Shown: positions 1-8,491, counted from the first letter of the stretch. The stretch is 64,000 nt of DNA from Mesorhizobium sp. ZC-5 (GCF_025753855.1 NZ_JAOWPT010000010.1:157872-221871), one strand, 5' to 3'. Notes: a model not told the origin generated them from the sequence alone. Translations and numbers: made by a program.

Positions 1-1373
1 TCGTCCGACTGAACGGCTTCACCAGGGAAGACTTCATCGTAGACGTAAGGCGACAGAGCGGGCGCGGAGAAGATGCGCCGGCCGAGACGGAGTCCTGCCT
101 TCAGCGTCTCCATGTCCTCCTGTGCCGTCAGGTAGCCAGGATTTATGGACGGATGTTCGGAAATGTCGGAAGTCCGCGCACGCAACCGTCCGCGGCTCTT
201 CGGCTTTGCCGCGCTCACCGAAAAGCGGATGCCTTTTACGGCTTCGATCCCGATCAGTTCCTTCTTCGATGCACTGCTGCGGGGAAATATCCCGGGCATA
301 AAAAGGAACTGCAGGTCCGGATTTGCGATGTCTGGGCGGCTCCTGGCAAATATGGTCACCGTCGTTGAGCCGAAGGTGAATGGGCCAGACGCAAAGAGAG
401 CCCACTGAACAGCCGACGGGGCGAGCCGCCAGCTGCCGACAAAATCATTCAGCGTCAGGATGTTCCGGGTCTTCTGGGCCACAGTGCAAGCATAGTGATC
501 ATTCAGGTTCTCGCCCACGCCAGGAAGGTCATGCACGACATCGACACCGATCGACTTCAGGTGCTCTGCCGCGCCGATGCCCGACACTTGCAGCAGATGC
601 GGAGACCCGATTGATCCCGCCGAGACAATTACTTCGCGGCGGGCGTGAACGGTCTTTTCCGCGCCGTTCTGGCGATAGACCACACCGACGCAGCGGCGTC
701 CTTCGAAAAGGAGGCGCAGCGCCAGCGCCCCGGTTTCCACCTTGAGGTTGGGACGCGCGGTGACCGGCGCGAGGAATGCGCGCGCGCTGGATGCCCGAAA
801 GCGCCCATTGCGCGCCATCTGGGAATAGCCGACACCCTCCCCGGTTGCGGCATTGAGGTCGGAGAACAGCTTGAAGCCGGTCTGCTGGGCGGCTTCCGCG
901 AGCCGGTGCGTCACCGGCAGGATGGTCTTATAGGATGCCACCCTGAGCGGGCCCATGCGTCCTCTGAACTCGTCAGACCCGCCGTCGAAGCGCTCCATTG
1001 ACTTGAAGTACGGCAGCACGTCCCTGAACGACCATCCGTCGGCACCGGAGGCCGCCCAGTCGTCGAAGTCGGAAGGCAGTCCGCGTACGAAGTTCATGCC
1101 GTTGATCGAACTGCTGCCGCCAAGCACCTTGCCGCGTGTCCACTGGAACGAGCGGCCGGCCGTTTCCTCGTGCTTGTCGGTCACGAACCGCCAGTCGAAG
1201 ACATTGTGGCCACGGAGCTTCAGCGCCGCTGCGGGAACGCGCAGCTTATAGTCATTGTCAGACCCACCGGCCTCCAGGATCACGACCCGCTCGGCGCCCT
1301 GCGACAAACGGTTGGCGATGACGCAACCAGCAGATCCGGCGCCTACGATCACGTAATCCGCTTCAGCTTCCAT
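1..1373 (-). CDS. GMC family FAD-dependent oxidoreductase (choline dehydrogenase-like), 3' end outside window
   Basis: This would oxidise a primary alcohol to an aldehyde using bound FAD; the substrate is not readable from sequence. The N-terminus has the dinucleotide-binding motif VIVGAGSAGCV at residues 8-18, followed by the GMC signature around GKVLGGSSSINGM (about residues 85-97) and the second signature GSIGSPHLLQVSGIG. The C-terminal domain is entered (SINPGYLT, about residue 420), but the catalytic HPxGTxRMG segment lies beyond base 1, so the gene is cut by the window edge after about 457 codons of an expected 530-550. The ATG at 1371-1373 directly precedes the FAD motif. It is transcribed leftwards from the interval 1374-1534, which carries a copy of the ATGnCATTATA element at 1461-1473. 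A second, complete GMC enzyme is at 16277-17869. The family call is firm; the substrate is unknown. Confidence 0.9.
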   Translation of the reverse strand, partial: MEAEADYVIVGAGSAGCVIANRLSQGAERVVILEAGGSDNDYKLRVPAAALKLRGHNVFDWRFVTDKHEETAGRSFQWTRGKVLGGSSSINGMNFVRGLPSDFDDWAASGADGWSFRDVLPYFKSMERFDGGSDEFRGRMGPLRVASYKTILPVTHRLAEAAQQTGFKLFSDLNAATGEGVGYSQMARNGRFRASSARAFLAPVTARPNLKVETGALALRLLFEGRRCVGVVYRQNGAEKTVHARREVIVSAGSIGSPHLLQVSGIGAAEHLKSIGVDVVHDLPGVGENLNDHYACTVAQKTRNILTLNDFVGSWRLAPSAVQWALFASGPFTFGSTTVTIFARSRPDIANPDLQFLFMPGIFPRSSASKKELIGIEAVKGIRFSVSAAKPKSRGRLRARTSDISEHPSINPGYLTAQEDMETLKAGLRLGRRIFSAPALSPYVYDEVFPGEAVQSD

Positions 1374-1460
1374 CAATGTCCCCTGAAGGTTGATCTCATC
1401 CAGACCCATAGGCGGGCCGCAATCGACATCGGGTCTCGAGGCAATGAAACTATATTTGTT

Positions 1461-1473
1461 ATGCCATTATAGT
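1461..1473 (-). promoter_or_regulatory. Repeated element, copy A (ATGCCATTATAGT)
   Basis: This 13-mer differs by one base from copy C at 5857-5869 (ATGACATTATAGT). It lies about 88 bp upstream of the GMC start. On the minus strand it reads ACTATAATGGCAT, so part of it could be a -10 hexamer (TATAAT) in the direction of the GMC gene. An operator, or a promoter with overlapping operator, are both possible. Confidence 0.45.
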
Positions 1474-1534
1474 CAACATGCGGCTGAACGCTCCTCGTCA
1501 ACGTCACGAGTCCTGACCAGCATGGGTGGCGTGA

Positions 1535-2530
1535 CTATGGGACCTTCGGTGCTTCTCGGTTCGTGGCTCTTGGCGTAGCGTCCAATCCAACCCCGATCAA
1601 ATGACCGAATAGCGCATGGATCTTCTCGATGTCCTCGACCGGCAGCGGAGGCTTCATGATGGAGGCAACATTGCTGTGAACGTGTCGAGGATTTCCCGTC
1701 CCGAACACAACCACGTTCATGCCGGCCTGATGGCGCGCGAATCGGTAAGCGGCGGCGGCGACGGTCTCGGCGCCTCTGTCGTGGACCAGGAAGTCGAGTG
1801 GATTCTCCTTGCCATCGAGCTCCGCCGGCAATTGCCCCACCGCACAAAGCTCGCTCACCTTTGCGCGCAGCGCCTCACCGCGCGCAAAGATGTTGCGTAC
1901 CGCATACATTCCCACGGCGCCCGTCTGCTCGGCTTGAAGTCGGGGGAGCAGTTCGTGGCAAGCGTTCTGATGCATCATGTGGAACGCCAGCAGCATCACC
2001 TCGAATTCGGCATGCGCAGTCGCGCGAAGCAGCAGACGATGATGAATGTCATCGCCTGACTCGGTAAGCCCAATGTGTTGGATCTTGCCGTTCTCCCTGG
2101 CGCGCAGCAGGACGGGAAGCACCACCTCAATCAGATGATCGAAACTCTCCGGCCGAGGGGCATGCGGCTGGTAGACATCGATGTAGTCCGTCTTCAGCCG
2201 CCTCAAGGAGGCATCGATGTTCTGCGCGATCTGGTCGGCGGAATAAAGTTCGTCTCGTCGGTGCACGCGCCCCTTGGTGGCTATGACCAGCGTGCCACGA
2301 TCGCGGCCGCTTATGCCCAGGCCGACGGCTCCCTCGGTTTCATACGCCTCGGCGGTGTCGATGTAGTTGACGCCGAGATCGAGCGCGGTGCGAACGATAT
2401 CGGCGGCCTCGGCTTCCGTCTTGCCATGTGACAGGCCGAGGCGGCTGAAGCCGCCGCAACCAAGCCCCGCGACACTCACTTTGAGGCCCGTCCGTCCTAG
2501 GGTCGTGTAGTCCATTCGGTCCGTTTCCAT
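1535..2530 (-). CDS. Aldo/keto reductase
   Basis: This is an NAD(P)H-dependent oxidoreductase of the AKR TIM-barrel family, 331 aa, which is normal for the L-fucose dehydrogenase/pyridoxal dehydrogenase-like branch. The catalytic tetrad is present: Asp58 and Tyr63 (YIDTAEAY), Lys86 (IATKG) and His123 (YQPHAP). The C-terminal cofactor region is present as VVFGTGNPRHV. The ATG at 2530 has a GGGGAA ribosome-binding site; an in-frame ATG at 2515 is the other option and begins MDYTTLGRTG, where most family members start. It stands alone on the minus strand, divergent from tctC at 2716, and shares the promoter interval with repeated element B. It probably interconverts an aldehyde or lactol and an alcohol or lactone within the local oxidation pathway; the substrate is inferred only from context. 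Confidence 0.9.
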   Translation of the reverse strand: METDRMDYTTLGRTGLKVSVAGLGCGGFSRLGLSHGKTEAEAADIVRTALDLGVNYIDTAEAYETEGAVGLGISGRDRGTLVIATKGRVHRRDELYSADQIAQNIDASLRRLKTDYIDVYQPHAPRPESFDHLIEVVLPVLLRARENGKIQHIGLTESGDDIHHRLLLRATAHAEFEVMLLAFHMMHQNACHELLPRLQAEQTGAVGMYAVRNIFARGEALRAKVSELCAVGQLPAELDGKENPLDFLVHDRGAETVAAAAYRFARHQAGMNVVVFGTGNPRHVHSNVASIMKPPLPVEDIEKIHALFGHLIGVGLDATPRATNREAPKVP

Positions 2531-2557
2531 CGCTTCCCCGAAATCAGTATAGCATAT

Positions 2558-2570
2558 TGTTATAATGAGC
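2558..2570 (+). promoter_or_regulatory. Repeated element, copy B (degenerate, TTATAATGAGC)
   Basis: The bases TTATAATG at 2560-2567 match copies A, C and D in the TATAATG core but diverge afterwards. The site sits in the divergent interval between the aldo/keto reductase (start 2530) and tctC (start 2716). It is read as a weaker member of the element family, or simply as a -10 box. Confidence 0.3.
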
Positions 2571-2715
2571 TAGACAGCATGACCAGTGCTGTAGCATGGT
2601 GAACTCCACGGAGGATCCCACCACGCATCGACCGATGCGGAGGAAAGAGGTTCGTTGAACGAGCATTTCCGAGGCTGAACGGCTGGTAAGGAAGAGAATT
2701 CGTAGGGAGGACCAA

Positions 2716-3759
2716 ATGACTGGACTGAAATCCGCACTCTCCACTCTGAGCCATTTTGCGGTATCCTGTCGGAGATTTCCCACCGGACGTCTCCGCGCCG
2801 CTTTGCTGGCGCCTGTTCTTGGTGTTGCCATCGTGATGGCGCTGCCGACGCTGGCCGGTGCTCAGGATTACCCGACCGGGCCAATCAAGATGACTGTCGG
2901 CTACGGAGCAGGCGCGACGACCGATTTGCTGGCGCGCATCGTGGCCTCCGACATGTCGAAAATACTCGGCCAACCGATCCCCGTGGAGAACAAGCCGGGC
3001 GCGAATTCGGCGATCGCCGGGCGGCTGATCGCCCAGGCTGACGCCGATGGCTACAACCTGCTGTTCGGCGCGTCGGCGATGGTGTCCAACATCTACGGCA
3101 TGTTGGATCCAGGTTACAAGATGTCGGACTTCGAGGTGGTGGGGGGCCATACCTTCTCTCCCTTCGTCCTCGTTATCAATTCTGCCTCCTCTGGCGCCAA
3201 GACCCTTGCCGACCTGATCGCATACGGCAAGGCAAATCCCGGCAAGCTGACATATGCATCGCTCGGCCCATCGAGCCCGGCGAATCTCGCATCCCAACGT
3301 CTTCAGGCACTCACGGGTATCGGATGGAGCGAGGTCCCATTCAAGGGCAGCGCCGATGCTGTCACGGCTCTGACGGCAGGCACTATCGACGCCTATTTCT
3401 CTGCACCTGCGTCGGTCACTTCTGTTACGGAGCGCCCTGACCTCCATATCGTTGCGACGAGCGGCAAGCAGCGTGTCAGCAGCTTTCCCGAGGTGCCTAC
3501 CTTCGTGGAACTGGGCTACGAAATCACGGATGATTTCTCGTACGGCGTCCTGGTCCGCACCGGCACACCGGAGCCCATTCTGCAGAAGCTGAGGGACGCA
3601 TTCGCTGAAGCAAAGCGGTCTCCGGAGGCGCGCAGCAAGATCGAAAGCGCGGGGCTTCAGGTCTATGAAGGAACCCCCGAGCAATATGCCGCCGAGCTTG
3701 GACAGCAAGGTGTGGTCTTCGAAGCCGACTTCAAGAAGCTTGGCATCGAACCGCAATAA
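2716..3759 (+). CDS. Tripartite tricarboxylate transporter receptor, TctC/Bug family (first of three)
   Basis: This periplasmic binding protein would capture a carboxylate and deliver it to a TctA/TctB membrane pair. It has a long N-region and signal peptide, with likely cleavage after residue 49 (LAGA/QDYP). The family hallmarks follow: YPTGPIKMTVGYGAGATTDLLAR, then ENKPGANSAIAG with the ADADGYNLLFG loop around residues 110-120. Length, 347 aa, is slightly above the usual 320-330 because of the N-terminal extension. The start has a strong GGGAGG ribosome-binding site. It begins a plus-strand run with the alcohol dehydrogenase and lactonase genes. The only TctA/TctB in view is at 11780-13751, so this receptor may share it with two others. 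The family is certain; the ligand is unknown. It is the most diverged of the three receptors. Confidence 0.93.
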   Translation: MTGLKSALSTLSHFAVSCRRFPTGRLRAALLAPVLGVAIVMALPTLAGAQDYPTGPIKMTVGYGAGATTDLLARIVASDMSKILGQPIPVENKPGANSAIAGRLIAQADADGYNLLFGASAMVSNIYGMLDPGYKMSDFEVVGGHTFSPFVLVINSASSGAKTLADLIAYGKANPGKLTYASLGPSSPANLASQRLQALTGIGWSEVPFKGSADAVTALTAGTIDAYFSAPASVTSVTERPDLHIVATSGKQRVSSFPEVPTFVELGYEITDDFSYGVLVRTGTPEPILQKLRDAFAEAKRSPEARSKIESAGLQVYEGTPEQYAAELGQQGVVFEADFKKLGIEPQ

Positions 3760-3819
3760 CAATCGGCGCCGGCCGGTGCCGCAACGGACAATTTCTTCGA
3801 CAACAGCAGGTAAGACAAA

Positions 3820-4866
3820 ATGCGTGGATTGAGCTTTGGCGGCAGCAGCACGATCGAGTTTCTCGATGTTCCAGATCCGACCCCCGGCGAGGGCGAGGTG
3901 GTTCTCGAGATGAAGGCCTCTGGAATGTGCGGCAGCGACCTCAAGATGTACAAGGCGCCGCGCGGCAGCTTGACGATTGCTCGCGTGGTAATGACCAAGC
4001 CGGTTATCGCAGGTCATGAGCCCTGCGGCGTGGTCGCGGCTATCGGGCCGGGCGTCTCGCCTCGACAGGCACGGATCGGCGACCGCGTGATGGTTCATCA
4101 CTACGCCGGCTGCACCGTCTGCGATCATTGCCGCTCCGGCTGGGAACAAATGTGCGATCAAGAGAATCCGGTGGTCTACGGGATTGGCGCCGATGGCGGC
4201 CACGCGCCCTACATGAAGGTGCCGGCCCGCACGCTTGTGCCGTTACCGGACGAACTCAGCTTCGAAGCCGGCGCAGCCATTTCCTGCGGCACCGGAACAG
4301 CCTTCCAAGGGCTGAAACGCGCCAGTCTCACCGGCGACGACACCATCGCCATCTTCGGACAGGGTCCTGTCGGACTGGCTGGCACCCAGCTCGCTGCGGC
4401 CATGGGTGCCCGCGTGATAGCCCTCGATATCACCAAGGAACGACTGGACAGGGCTAAGGAACTCGGCGCGCATCACGTCGTGAACCCAAAGGACGAAGAT
4501 CCCGTTGCTGCAATCAAAGAACTCACCAGGGGCAAAGGTGTGCGCGTTGCGATGGAAGCGTCAGCTTCTCCTGATGCGCGGGCGGCTGCACTGGCCTCGC
4601 TCGCGCCGTGGGGTACGCTTCTGTTCATCGCCGGCGGTACAGCATTCAGTTGCGACAACGTGAGCACCATCACGCAAAGGCAGCTGACCTTCATCGGTTC
4701 GTGGACCTTCTCCAAGGTCGGTCAGGCCAGCTTTGCACGCTATGTCGCCGACCGTGGTATCCCAGTCGACGCCGTCTTTACCGATCGCTGGCGCCTCGAG
4801 CAGGGCGACGAGGCTTACAAGAAGTTCGCATTGCAAAGCGGCGGCAAGGGCGTGTTCTTGATGTAA
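3820..4866 (+). CDS. Zinc-dependent medium-chain alcohol dehydrogenase
   Basis: This is an NAD(P)-linked dehydrogenase of the threonine/sorbitol dehydrogenase type, 348 aa. The catalytic zinc ligands are visible as Cys37 (GMCGSD) and His66-Glu67 (AGHEP). The structural zinc site is Cys98, Cys101, Cys104 and Cys112 (CTVCDHC, then MC). The Rossmann nucleotide site is GQGPVG at 180-185, with an acidic residue (ALDI) at the end of the second strand, which favours NAD over NADP. It lies 60 bp after tctC and 18 bp before the SMP-30 lactonase gene, so the three are probably cotranscribed. Dehydrogenase plus lactonase suggests oxidation of a cyclic polyol or aldose to a lactone and then hydrolysis. 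The ribosome-binding site is weak (CAGG). Confidence 0.93.
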   Translation: MRGLSFGGSSTIEFLDVPDPTPGEGEVVLEMKASGMCGSDLKMYKAPRGSLTIARVVMTKPVIAGHEPCGVVAAIGPGVSPRQARIGDRVMVHHYAGCTVCDHCRSGWEQMCDQENPVVYGIGADGGHAPYMKVPARTLVPLPDELSFEAGAAISCGTGTAFQGLKRASLTGDDTIAIFGQGPVGLAGTQLAAAMGARVIALDITKERLDRAKELGAHHVVNPKDEDPVAAIKELTRGKGVRVAMEASASPDARAAALASLAPWGTLLFIAGGTAFSCDNVSTITQRQLTFIGSWTFSKVGQASFARYVADRGIPVDAVFTDRWRLEQGDEAYKKFALQSGGKGVFLM

Positions 4867-4884
4867 GTCCGCAGGAGCATCGGC

Positions 4885-5796
4885 GTGCGAGTTCTTGCCT
4901 CAGGCCTCAAATTTCCCGAAGGTCCTGTTGCGCTGTCCGACGGCAGCCTGATCCTCGTCGAGATACACGCCGGCACCGTAACCCGTGTCGCCCCAGACGG
5001 TGCCGTCACCTCTATGGCCCGTCTTGGCGGTGGCCCGAATGGCGCCGCTTTCGGCCCCGACGGCGCTCTCTATGTCTGCAATCATGGCGGTTATCTGTGG
5101 ACCGAAGGCCCGCGCGATGCCTCACCCGCTCGCCCTGTCACCTACACCGGCGGCCGTATCGAGCGCATCGACATTGAGACGGGCGAAATGACATTGCTCT
5201 ATGTCGGATGCGGTGGGCGGCAACTCAGCGCGCCCAACGATCTGGTATTCGACCGGCACGGTGGCTTCTACTTCACCGATCTCGGCAAATCGACGCCGGA
5301 CCATATCGTGCACGGCGCCGTCTATTATGCGCTGCCGGACGGCTCGAGCATCCGCGAAGTGGCATTCCCGATGCAGCGACCGAACGGTATAGGCCTGTCA
5401 CCCGACGAAGCGACGCTCTATGTCGCGGAGATGCCGACCGCGCGGCTGTGGTCTTTTTCGATCGAGGAGCCTGGTGTGCTGAGGCGCGACGATTCTCATG
5501 CAGCCCCTCATGGCGGCCGCTTCCTCGGCGGGTTGGGTGGGCTGCAGAAATTCGACAGCCTGGCGTTAGAAGCCAGCGGGAATATCTGCGTGGCAACGCT
5601 CGCGAGCGGCGCCATAACCGTCGTCAGCCCCTCTGGCGAAGTCGTCAGGCAGGTAGAGACCGGCGACGCGATGACCACCAACATCTGTTTCGGTGGTGCC
5701 GGCATGCGTACCGCCTATATCACGCTCGCCGGTCGTGGCGAACTGGTCGAGATGGACTGGCCGAGCCCCGGACTCAGGCCGAACTTTTCTCGGTAG
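4885..5796 (+). CDS. SMP-30/gluconolactonase/LRE family protein
   Basis: This is a six-bladed beta-propeller lactonase, 303 aa, that hydrolyses sugar or related lactones with a bound divalent metal. Family landmarks are the FPEGP motif with metal-ligand Glu12, the SAPNDLVFD segment carrying the conserved Asn, and GIGLSPDEATLYVAE carrying the conserved Asp. Translation starts at GTG (4885) behind an AGGAG site; the preceding alcohol dehydrogenase stops 16 bp upstream. It would act on the lactone made by that dehydrogenase. No signal peptide is seen, so it is cytoplasmic. It is the last gene of the unit starting at tctC (2716), since element C and a new promoter-like region follow. Confidence 0.9.
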   Translation: MRVLASGLKFPEGPVALSDGSLILVEIHAGTVTRVAPDGAVTSMARLGGGPNGAAFGPDGALYVCNHGGYLWTEGPRDASPARPVTYTGGRIERIDIETGEMTLLYVGCGGRQLSAPNDLVFDRHGGFYFTDLGKSTPDHIVHGAVYYALPDGSSIREVAFPMQRPNGIGLSPDEATLYVAEMPTARLWSFSIEEPGVLRRDDSHAAPHGGRFLGGLGGLQKFDSLALEASGNICVATLASGAITVVSPSGEVVRQVETGDAMTTNICFGGAGMRTAYITLAGRGELVEMDWPSPGLRPNFSR

Positions 5797-5838
5797 CCAA
5801 GCCGCCCTGATAACCAAGGCGCACGACGCGATTGTTAA

Positions 5839-5874
5839 TTGACCTCTTAATATGTCATGACATTATAGTATAAT
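5839..5874 (+). promoter_or_regulatory. Promoter/operator region with element copy C
   Basis: This region holds TTGACC (5839-5844), a perfect 12-bp palindrome ATGTCATGACAT (5852-5863), the repeated element ATGACATTATAGT (5857-5869) and TATAAT (5869-5874). The palindrome lies where a -35/-10 spacer would be if ATTATA serves as the -10 (17-bp spacing). That layout suits a repressor site controlling the tctC gene that begins at 5898. The 11-mer ATGACATTATA recurs exactly, on the other strand, at 8666-8676. Confidence 0.5.
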
Positions 5875-5897
5875 AAGAAAAACAACGGGAGGACGTA

Positions 5898-6869
5898 ATG
5901 GTACTGCGAGCGCTTGCATCGTTTACTCTTCTTGTAGCCCTGCTGGCCATGCAAGGCGCGGCCGTGGCACAAGAATGGCCCGACCGTCCGGTCACGGTCA
6001 TCGTGCCGGTCAACGCCGGCGGTGGCGCGGACCCGCTGGCCCGTGTGATCTTCGACGGGTTAAGCAAGAAGTTCGGCCAGAATTTCGTACTCGATTTCCG
6101 CCCCGGCGCGTCGATGATGCTCGGTGGCAACGTTGTCGCAAAAGCCGATCCCGACGGCTACACCATCATGTTCTCCGCCAAAACCGCGATCGTTAACGCG
6201 TCGCTGAACGCGAACGTCCCTTATGACCCGGTCAAGGACCTGGTGCCGGTGGTGCGCACAGCGGGAGCGCCTAACTTCGTCACCGCCAACGCCGCTGTGC
6301 CCTATAATAACTTCGACGAGTTCATCGCCTACGCGGTGGCAAATCCGGGCAAGGTAAACGGTGCCGTCTCAGGCCTCGGCGGTGGTGCCCACGCGGCTTT
6401 GGCCGTAATCCAGTCCAAGACCGGTATCCAGGTCAATCTCGTTCCCTATGCCGGTTCCGGTGGAATCCTGCCCGACCTGATGGGCGGCGCCGTCGACATT
6501 ACCTTCGGGTTCTCGACAGCCTACGCGTCAGGCGTCGAGGCCGGCAAACTCAAATACCTGGCGGTGATGGCACCCGAACGTCTCCCGCTGATGCCGGATA
6601 TCCCGTCGACCGACGAGAGCAGCCACAAGGGCCTCTACAGCGACAGTTGGTACCTGATCTCGGTACCGAAGGAGACGCCGCGCGCGATCCTCGAAAAACT
6701 GAACGCGGCAGTGATTGAGGTGATGAAGACGCCCGAAGCCGAAAAGAAGATCAACGATCTCGGTTTGATCGTAATCGGTGACACACCGGAGCAAGCCGCC
6801 AAAATCATCTCGGAGGAAATTGTCGAGATGAAAGGCTGGGTCGATGCGGGGCACTTCCAGGTGAACTGA
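5898..6869 (+). CDS. Tripartite tricarboxylate transporter receptor, TctC/Bug family (second of three)
   Basis: This is a periplasmic carboxylate-binding protein, 323 aa, with a signal peptide cleaved near residue 25 (AVA/QEW). It carries the family motifs PVNAGGGADPLARVIFDGLS and LDFRPGASMMLGG, the ligand-loop segment KADPDGYTIMF and the GKLKYLAVM strand. It has a clean GGGAGGA ribosome-binding site. It is visibly close to the third receptor (7505-8491): both share DPLAR-IFD-SK, VLDFRPGA, DPDGYT and DESS-KG in register, pointing to a local duplication followed by inversion of one copy. It is followed 106 bp later by the carboxymuconolactone decarboxylase-like gene. The ligand is unknown; it probably shares TctA/TctB at 11780-13751. 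Confidence 0.93.
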   Translation: MVLRALASFTLLVALLAMQGAAVAQEWPDRPVTVIVPVNAGGGADPLARVIFDGLSKKFGQNFVLDFRPGASMMLGGNVVAKADPDGYTIMFSAKTAIVNASLNANVPYDPVKDLVPVVRTAGAPNFVTANAAVPYNNFDEFIAYAVANPGKVNGAVSGLGGGAHAALAVIQSKTGIQVNLVPYAGSGGILPDLMGGAVDITFGFSTAYASGVEAGKLKYLAVMAPERLPLMPDIPSTDESSHKGLYSDSWYLISVPKETPRAILEKLNAAVIEVMKTPEAEKKINDLGLIVIGDTPEQAAKIISEEIVEMKGWVDAGHFQVN

Positions 6870-6975
6870 ACGCCATCCAGCAAATGCGAAACAGAGCGGG
6901 CATCAGGATGCGCGCGCTTGCAAAGCCTGTCGAGATCGACGGGACCACACTTAGTTAGCCAGAGGAAATACGACC

Positions 6976-7365
6976 ATGGATCACGAACAGAAGCTTGCGC
7001 TGGGCAAACAGATCAGAACCGAGGTTCTCGGCCAGGCTTATGTCAGCCAGCCAGGCCCGGCCCCTTCGAACTTCAAGAAGGCGTTCCAGGAATTCACCGT
7101 CGAGCATTGCTGGGGGAATGTCTGGGTCCGCCCTGGACTGGAGCGCAAGACGCGGAGCATGCTCAACCTAGCGATGCTGGCCGCGATGGCGCGATGGCAT
7201 GAATTCGAGATCCATGTCCGCGGTGCCCTGAACAATGGCGTGACGGAAGACGAAATCATCGAGGTGGTGTTGCAGGCCGGCGTCTACGCCGGCGTTCCGA
7301 TCGCGTCGGAAGGAATGAAGGTCGCCGAACGCGCCGCCACCGCATGGCGTGAAGAAGCAAAGTAA
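6976..7365 (+). CDS. Carboxymuconolactone decarboxylase family protein
   Basis: This small all-helical protein of the PcaC/AhpD-like superfamily, 129 aa, matches the size of gamma-carboxymuconolactone decarboxylase. The central segment (ERKTRSMLNLAMLAA then WHEFEIHVRGALNNGVTEDEI) is the family core, with the conserved Glu and His of the PcaC type. There is no CxxC pair, so it is not a peroxiredoxin-type AhpD. An AGAGGAAA site precedes the ATG. It stands in the same orientation as the second TctC receptor and ends 30 bp before a perfect terminator stem. Decarboxylation or isomerisation of a lactone-acid intermediate would fit the SMP-30 and enol-lactonase-like neighbours, but the true reaction is unknown. 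Confidence 0.88.
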   Translation: MDHEQKLALGKQIRTEVLGQAYVSQPGPAPSNFKKAFQEFTVEHCWGNVWVRPGLERKTRSMLNLAMLAAMARWHEFEIHVRGALNNGVTEDEIIEVVLQAGVYAGVPIASEGMKVAERAATAWREEAK

Positions 7366-7395
7366 AAACGCGACCAGTCAGCCGATCGCATAAAG

Positions 7396-7429
7396 AAAAG
7401 GCGCCGCATGCAAAATTGCGGCGCCTTTT
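7396..7429. terminator. Bidirectional intrinsic terminator
   Basis: This is a perfect 13-bp stem, AAAAGGCGCCGCA (7396-7408) with TGCGGCGCCTTTT (7417-7429) and an 8-nt loop. The A-run and T-run at its ends let it work on both strands. It lies between the convergent decarboxylase-like gene (ends 7365) and tctC (ends 7505). Confidence 0.9.
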
Positions 7430-7455
7430 GTGCTCACCAGTTCGTCCCTGGACCT

Positions 7456-7490
7456 GCAAGCGAGGACCGGCACCGCCGGTCCTCGCTTGC
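7456..7490. terminator. Second perfect hairpin between convergent genes
   Basis: This is a 15-bp perfect stem, GCAAGCGAGGACCGG (7456-7470) with its complement at 7476-7490, and a 5-nt loop. No U-run follows on either strand. It sits 15 bp from the tctC stop at 7505 and 26 bp from the first terminator, so it is probably a transcript-end stabiliser or backup terminator for the minus-strand gene. Confidence 0.65.
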
Positions 7491-7504
7491 CCTTGGGAGG
7501 GAGC

Positions 7505-8491
7505 CTATTCAAGCTTGAAGACGCCGGCGTCGACCAGTTTCTTCATGTTCTCGACATCGGCCTTGATGAGGTTGGCTGCGTCTTCGGGAGACCCGATCGT
7601 CACCGTATAGCCGAGTTCGTTGATCTTCTTGGCGATCTCGGGCTTGGCCACGCTCACCCGCAGTTCGGCGTTCATCTTGTCGATGATTTCGCGCGGCGTG
7701 CCCTTCGGCGCGAGCGCCATGAACCAATTGCCGCGATAGACGCCCTTGTACGAACTTTCGTCGGTAGCCGGTACATCGGGCATCAGCGGATCCCGCTTGT
7801 CCGACATTGCGGCGATGTATTTCAGCTTGCCGCCATTGACGCCCGGCATGAAACCCGCCGCGAAGCCGAAGCCGATATCGACGACGCCGCTCATCAGGTC
7901 CGCCTGCTGCGCGCCGGAACCCGTGTAAGGAACGACGTTGAACTCAACGCCTGTCATGTATTGGACAGTGGTGACGGCGAGGTGGCTGTTGCCGCCAACG
8001 CCGGAAAATGCGGCGTTGACCTTACCGGGGTTTGCCTTCGCGTAGTCGATCAATTCCTGGAACGTGCTGAAAGGCGTGTTGACATTCGCCGTCAGGAAGG
8101 TTGGCGAGTCTGTGACCTGCGCAACCGCAACGATGTCGGTCTTCGGATCATACGCCACGTTGGGCATGAAATTGGCGTTCACTGCCGGCGCACCGGACGT
8201 GAAAAGCATAGTGTAGCCGTCCGGGTCCGATTTCGCGGCGGTGTTCGCTCCAATGGTGCCCGCGGCTCCAGGCCGGAAATCGAGGACGAAAGGCTGTCCC
8301 AGCCGCTTGCTCATGTCGTCAAAGATGAGCCGAGCGAGCGGGTCGGTACCGCCGCCTGCGGCCCACGGAACGATCACGATGACGGATCGGCTTGGCCAAT
8401 CCGTTTGAGCATTCGCCGCATTTGTGGTGATGCCGGCCAGAAGGCCTAGGCCGATTAAGGTCGCTTTGAAAAGGCTGCTTCGTAGTTTCAA
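7505..8491 (-). CDS. Tripartite tricarboxylate transporter receptor, TctC/Bug family (third of three)
   Basis: This is a periplasmic carboxylate-binding protein, 328 aa, with a signal peptide ending near residue 28 (ANA/QTDWP). Typical motifs are VPWAAGGGTDPLARLIFDDMS, VLDFRPGAAGTIG and KSDPDGYTMLF. The start is TTG at 8489-8491, chosen because a GGGAGGA ribosome-binding site lies 5-6 bases before it. It resembles the second receptor much more than the first. It is the only plus-cluster neighbour on the opposite strand, convergent with the decarboxylase-like gene and divergent from the molybdenum hydroxylase gene at 8735. Confidence 0.92.
   Translation of the reverse strand: MKLRSSLFKATLIGLGLLAGITTNAANAQTDWPSRSVIVIVPWAAGGGTDPLARLIFDDMSKRLGQPFVLDFRPGAAGTIGANTAAKSDPDGYTMLFTSGAPAVNANFMPNVAYDPKTDIVAVAQVTDSPTFLTANVNTPFSTFQELIDYAKANPGKVNAAFSGVGGNSHLAVTTVQYMTGVEFNVVPYTGSGAQQADLMSGVVDIGFGFAAGFMPGVNGGKLKYIAAMSDKRDPLMPDVPATDESSYKGVYRGNWFMALAPKGTPREIIDKMNAELRVSVAKPEIAKKINELGYTVTIGSPEDAANLIKADVENMKKLVDAGVFKLE

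Noticed and set aside
2560-4203. 547-codon minus-strand frame opposite tctC and the alcohol dehydrogenase
   Set aside because: It is antisense to two well-supported genes and its His/Arg/Gly-rich sequence is typical of GC-rich shadow frames.
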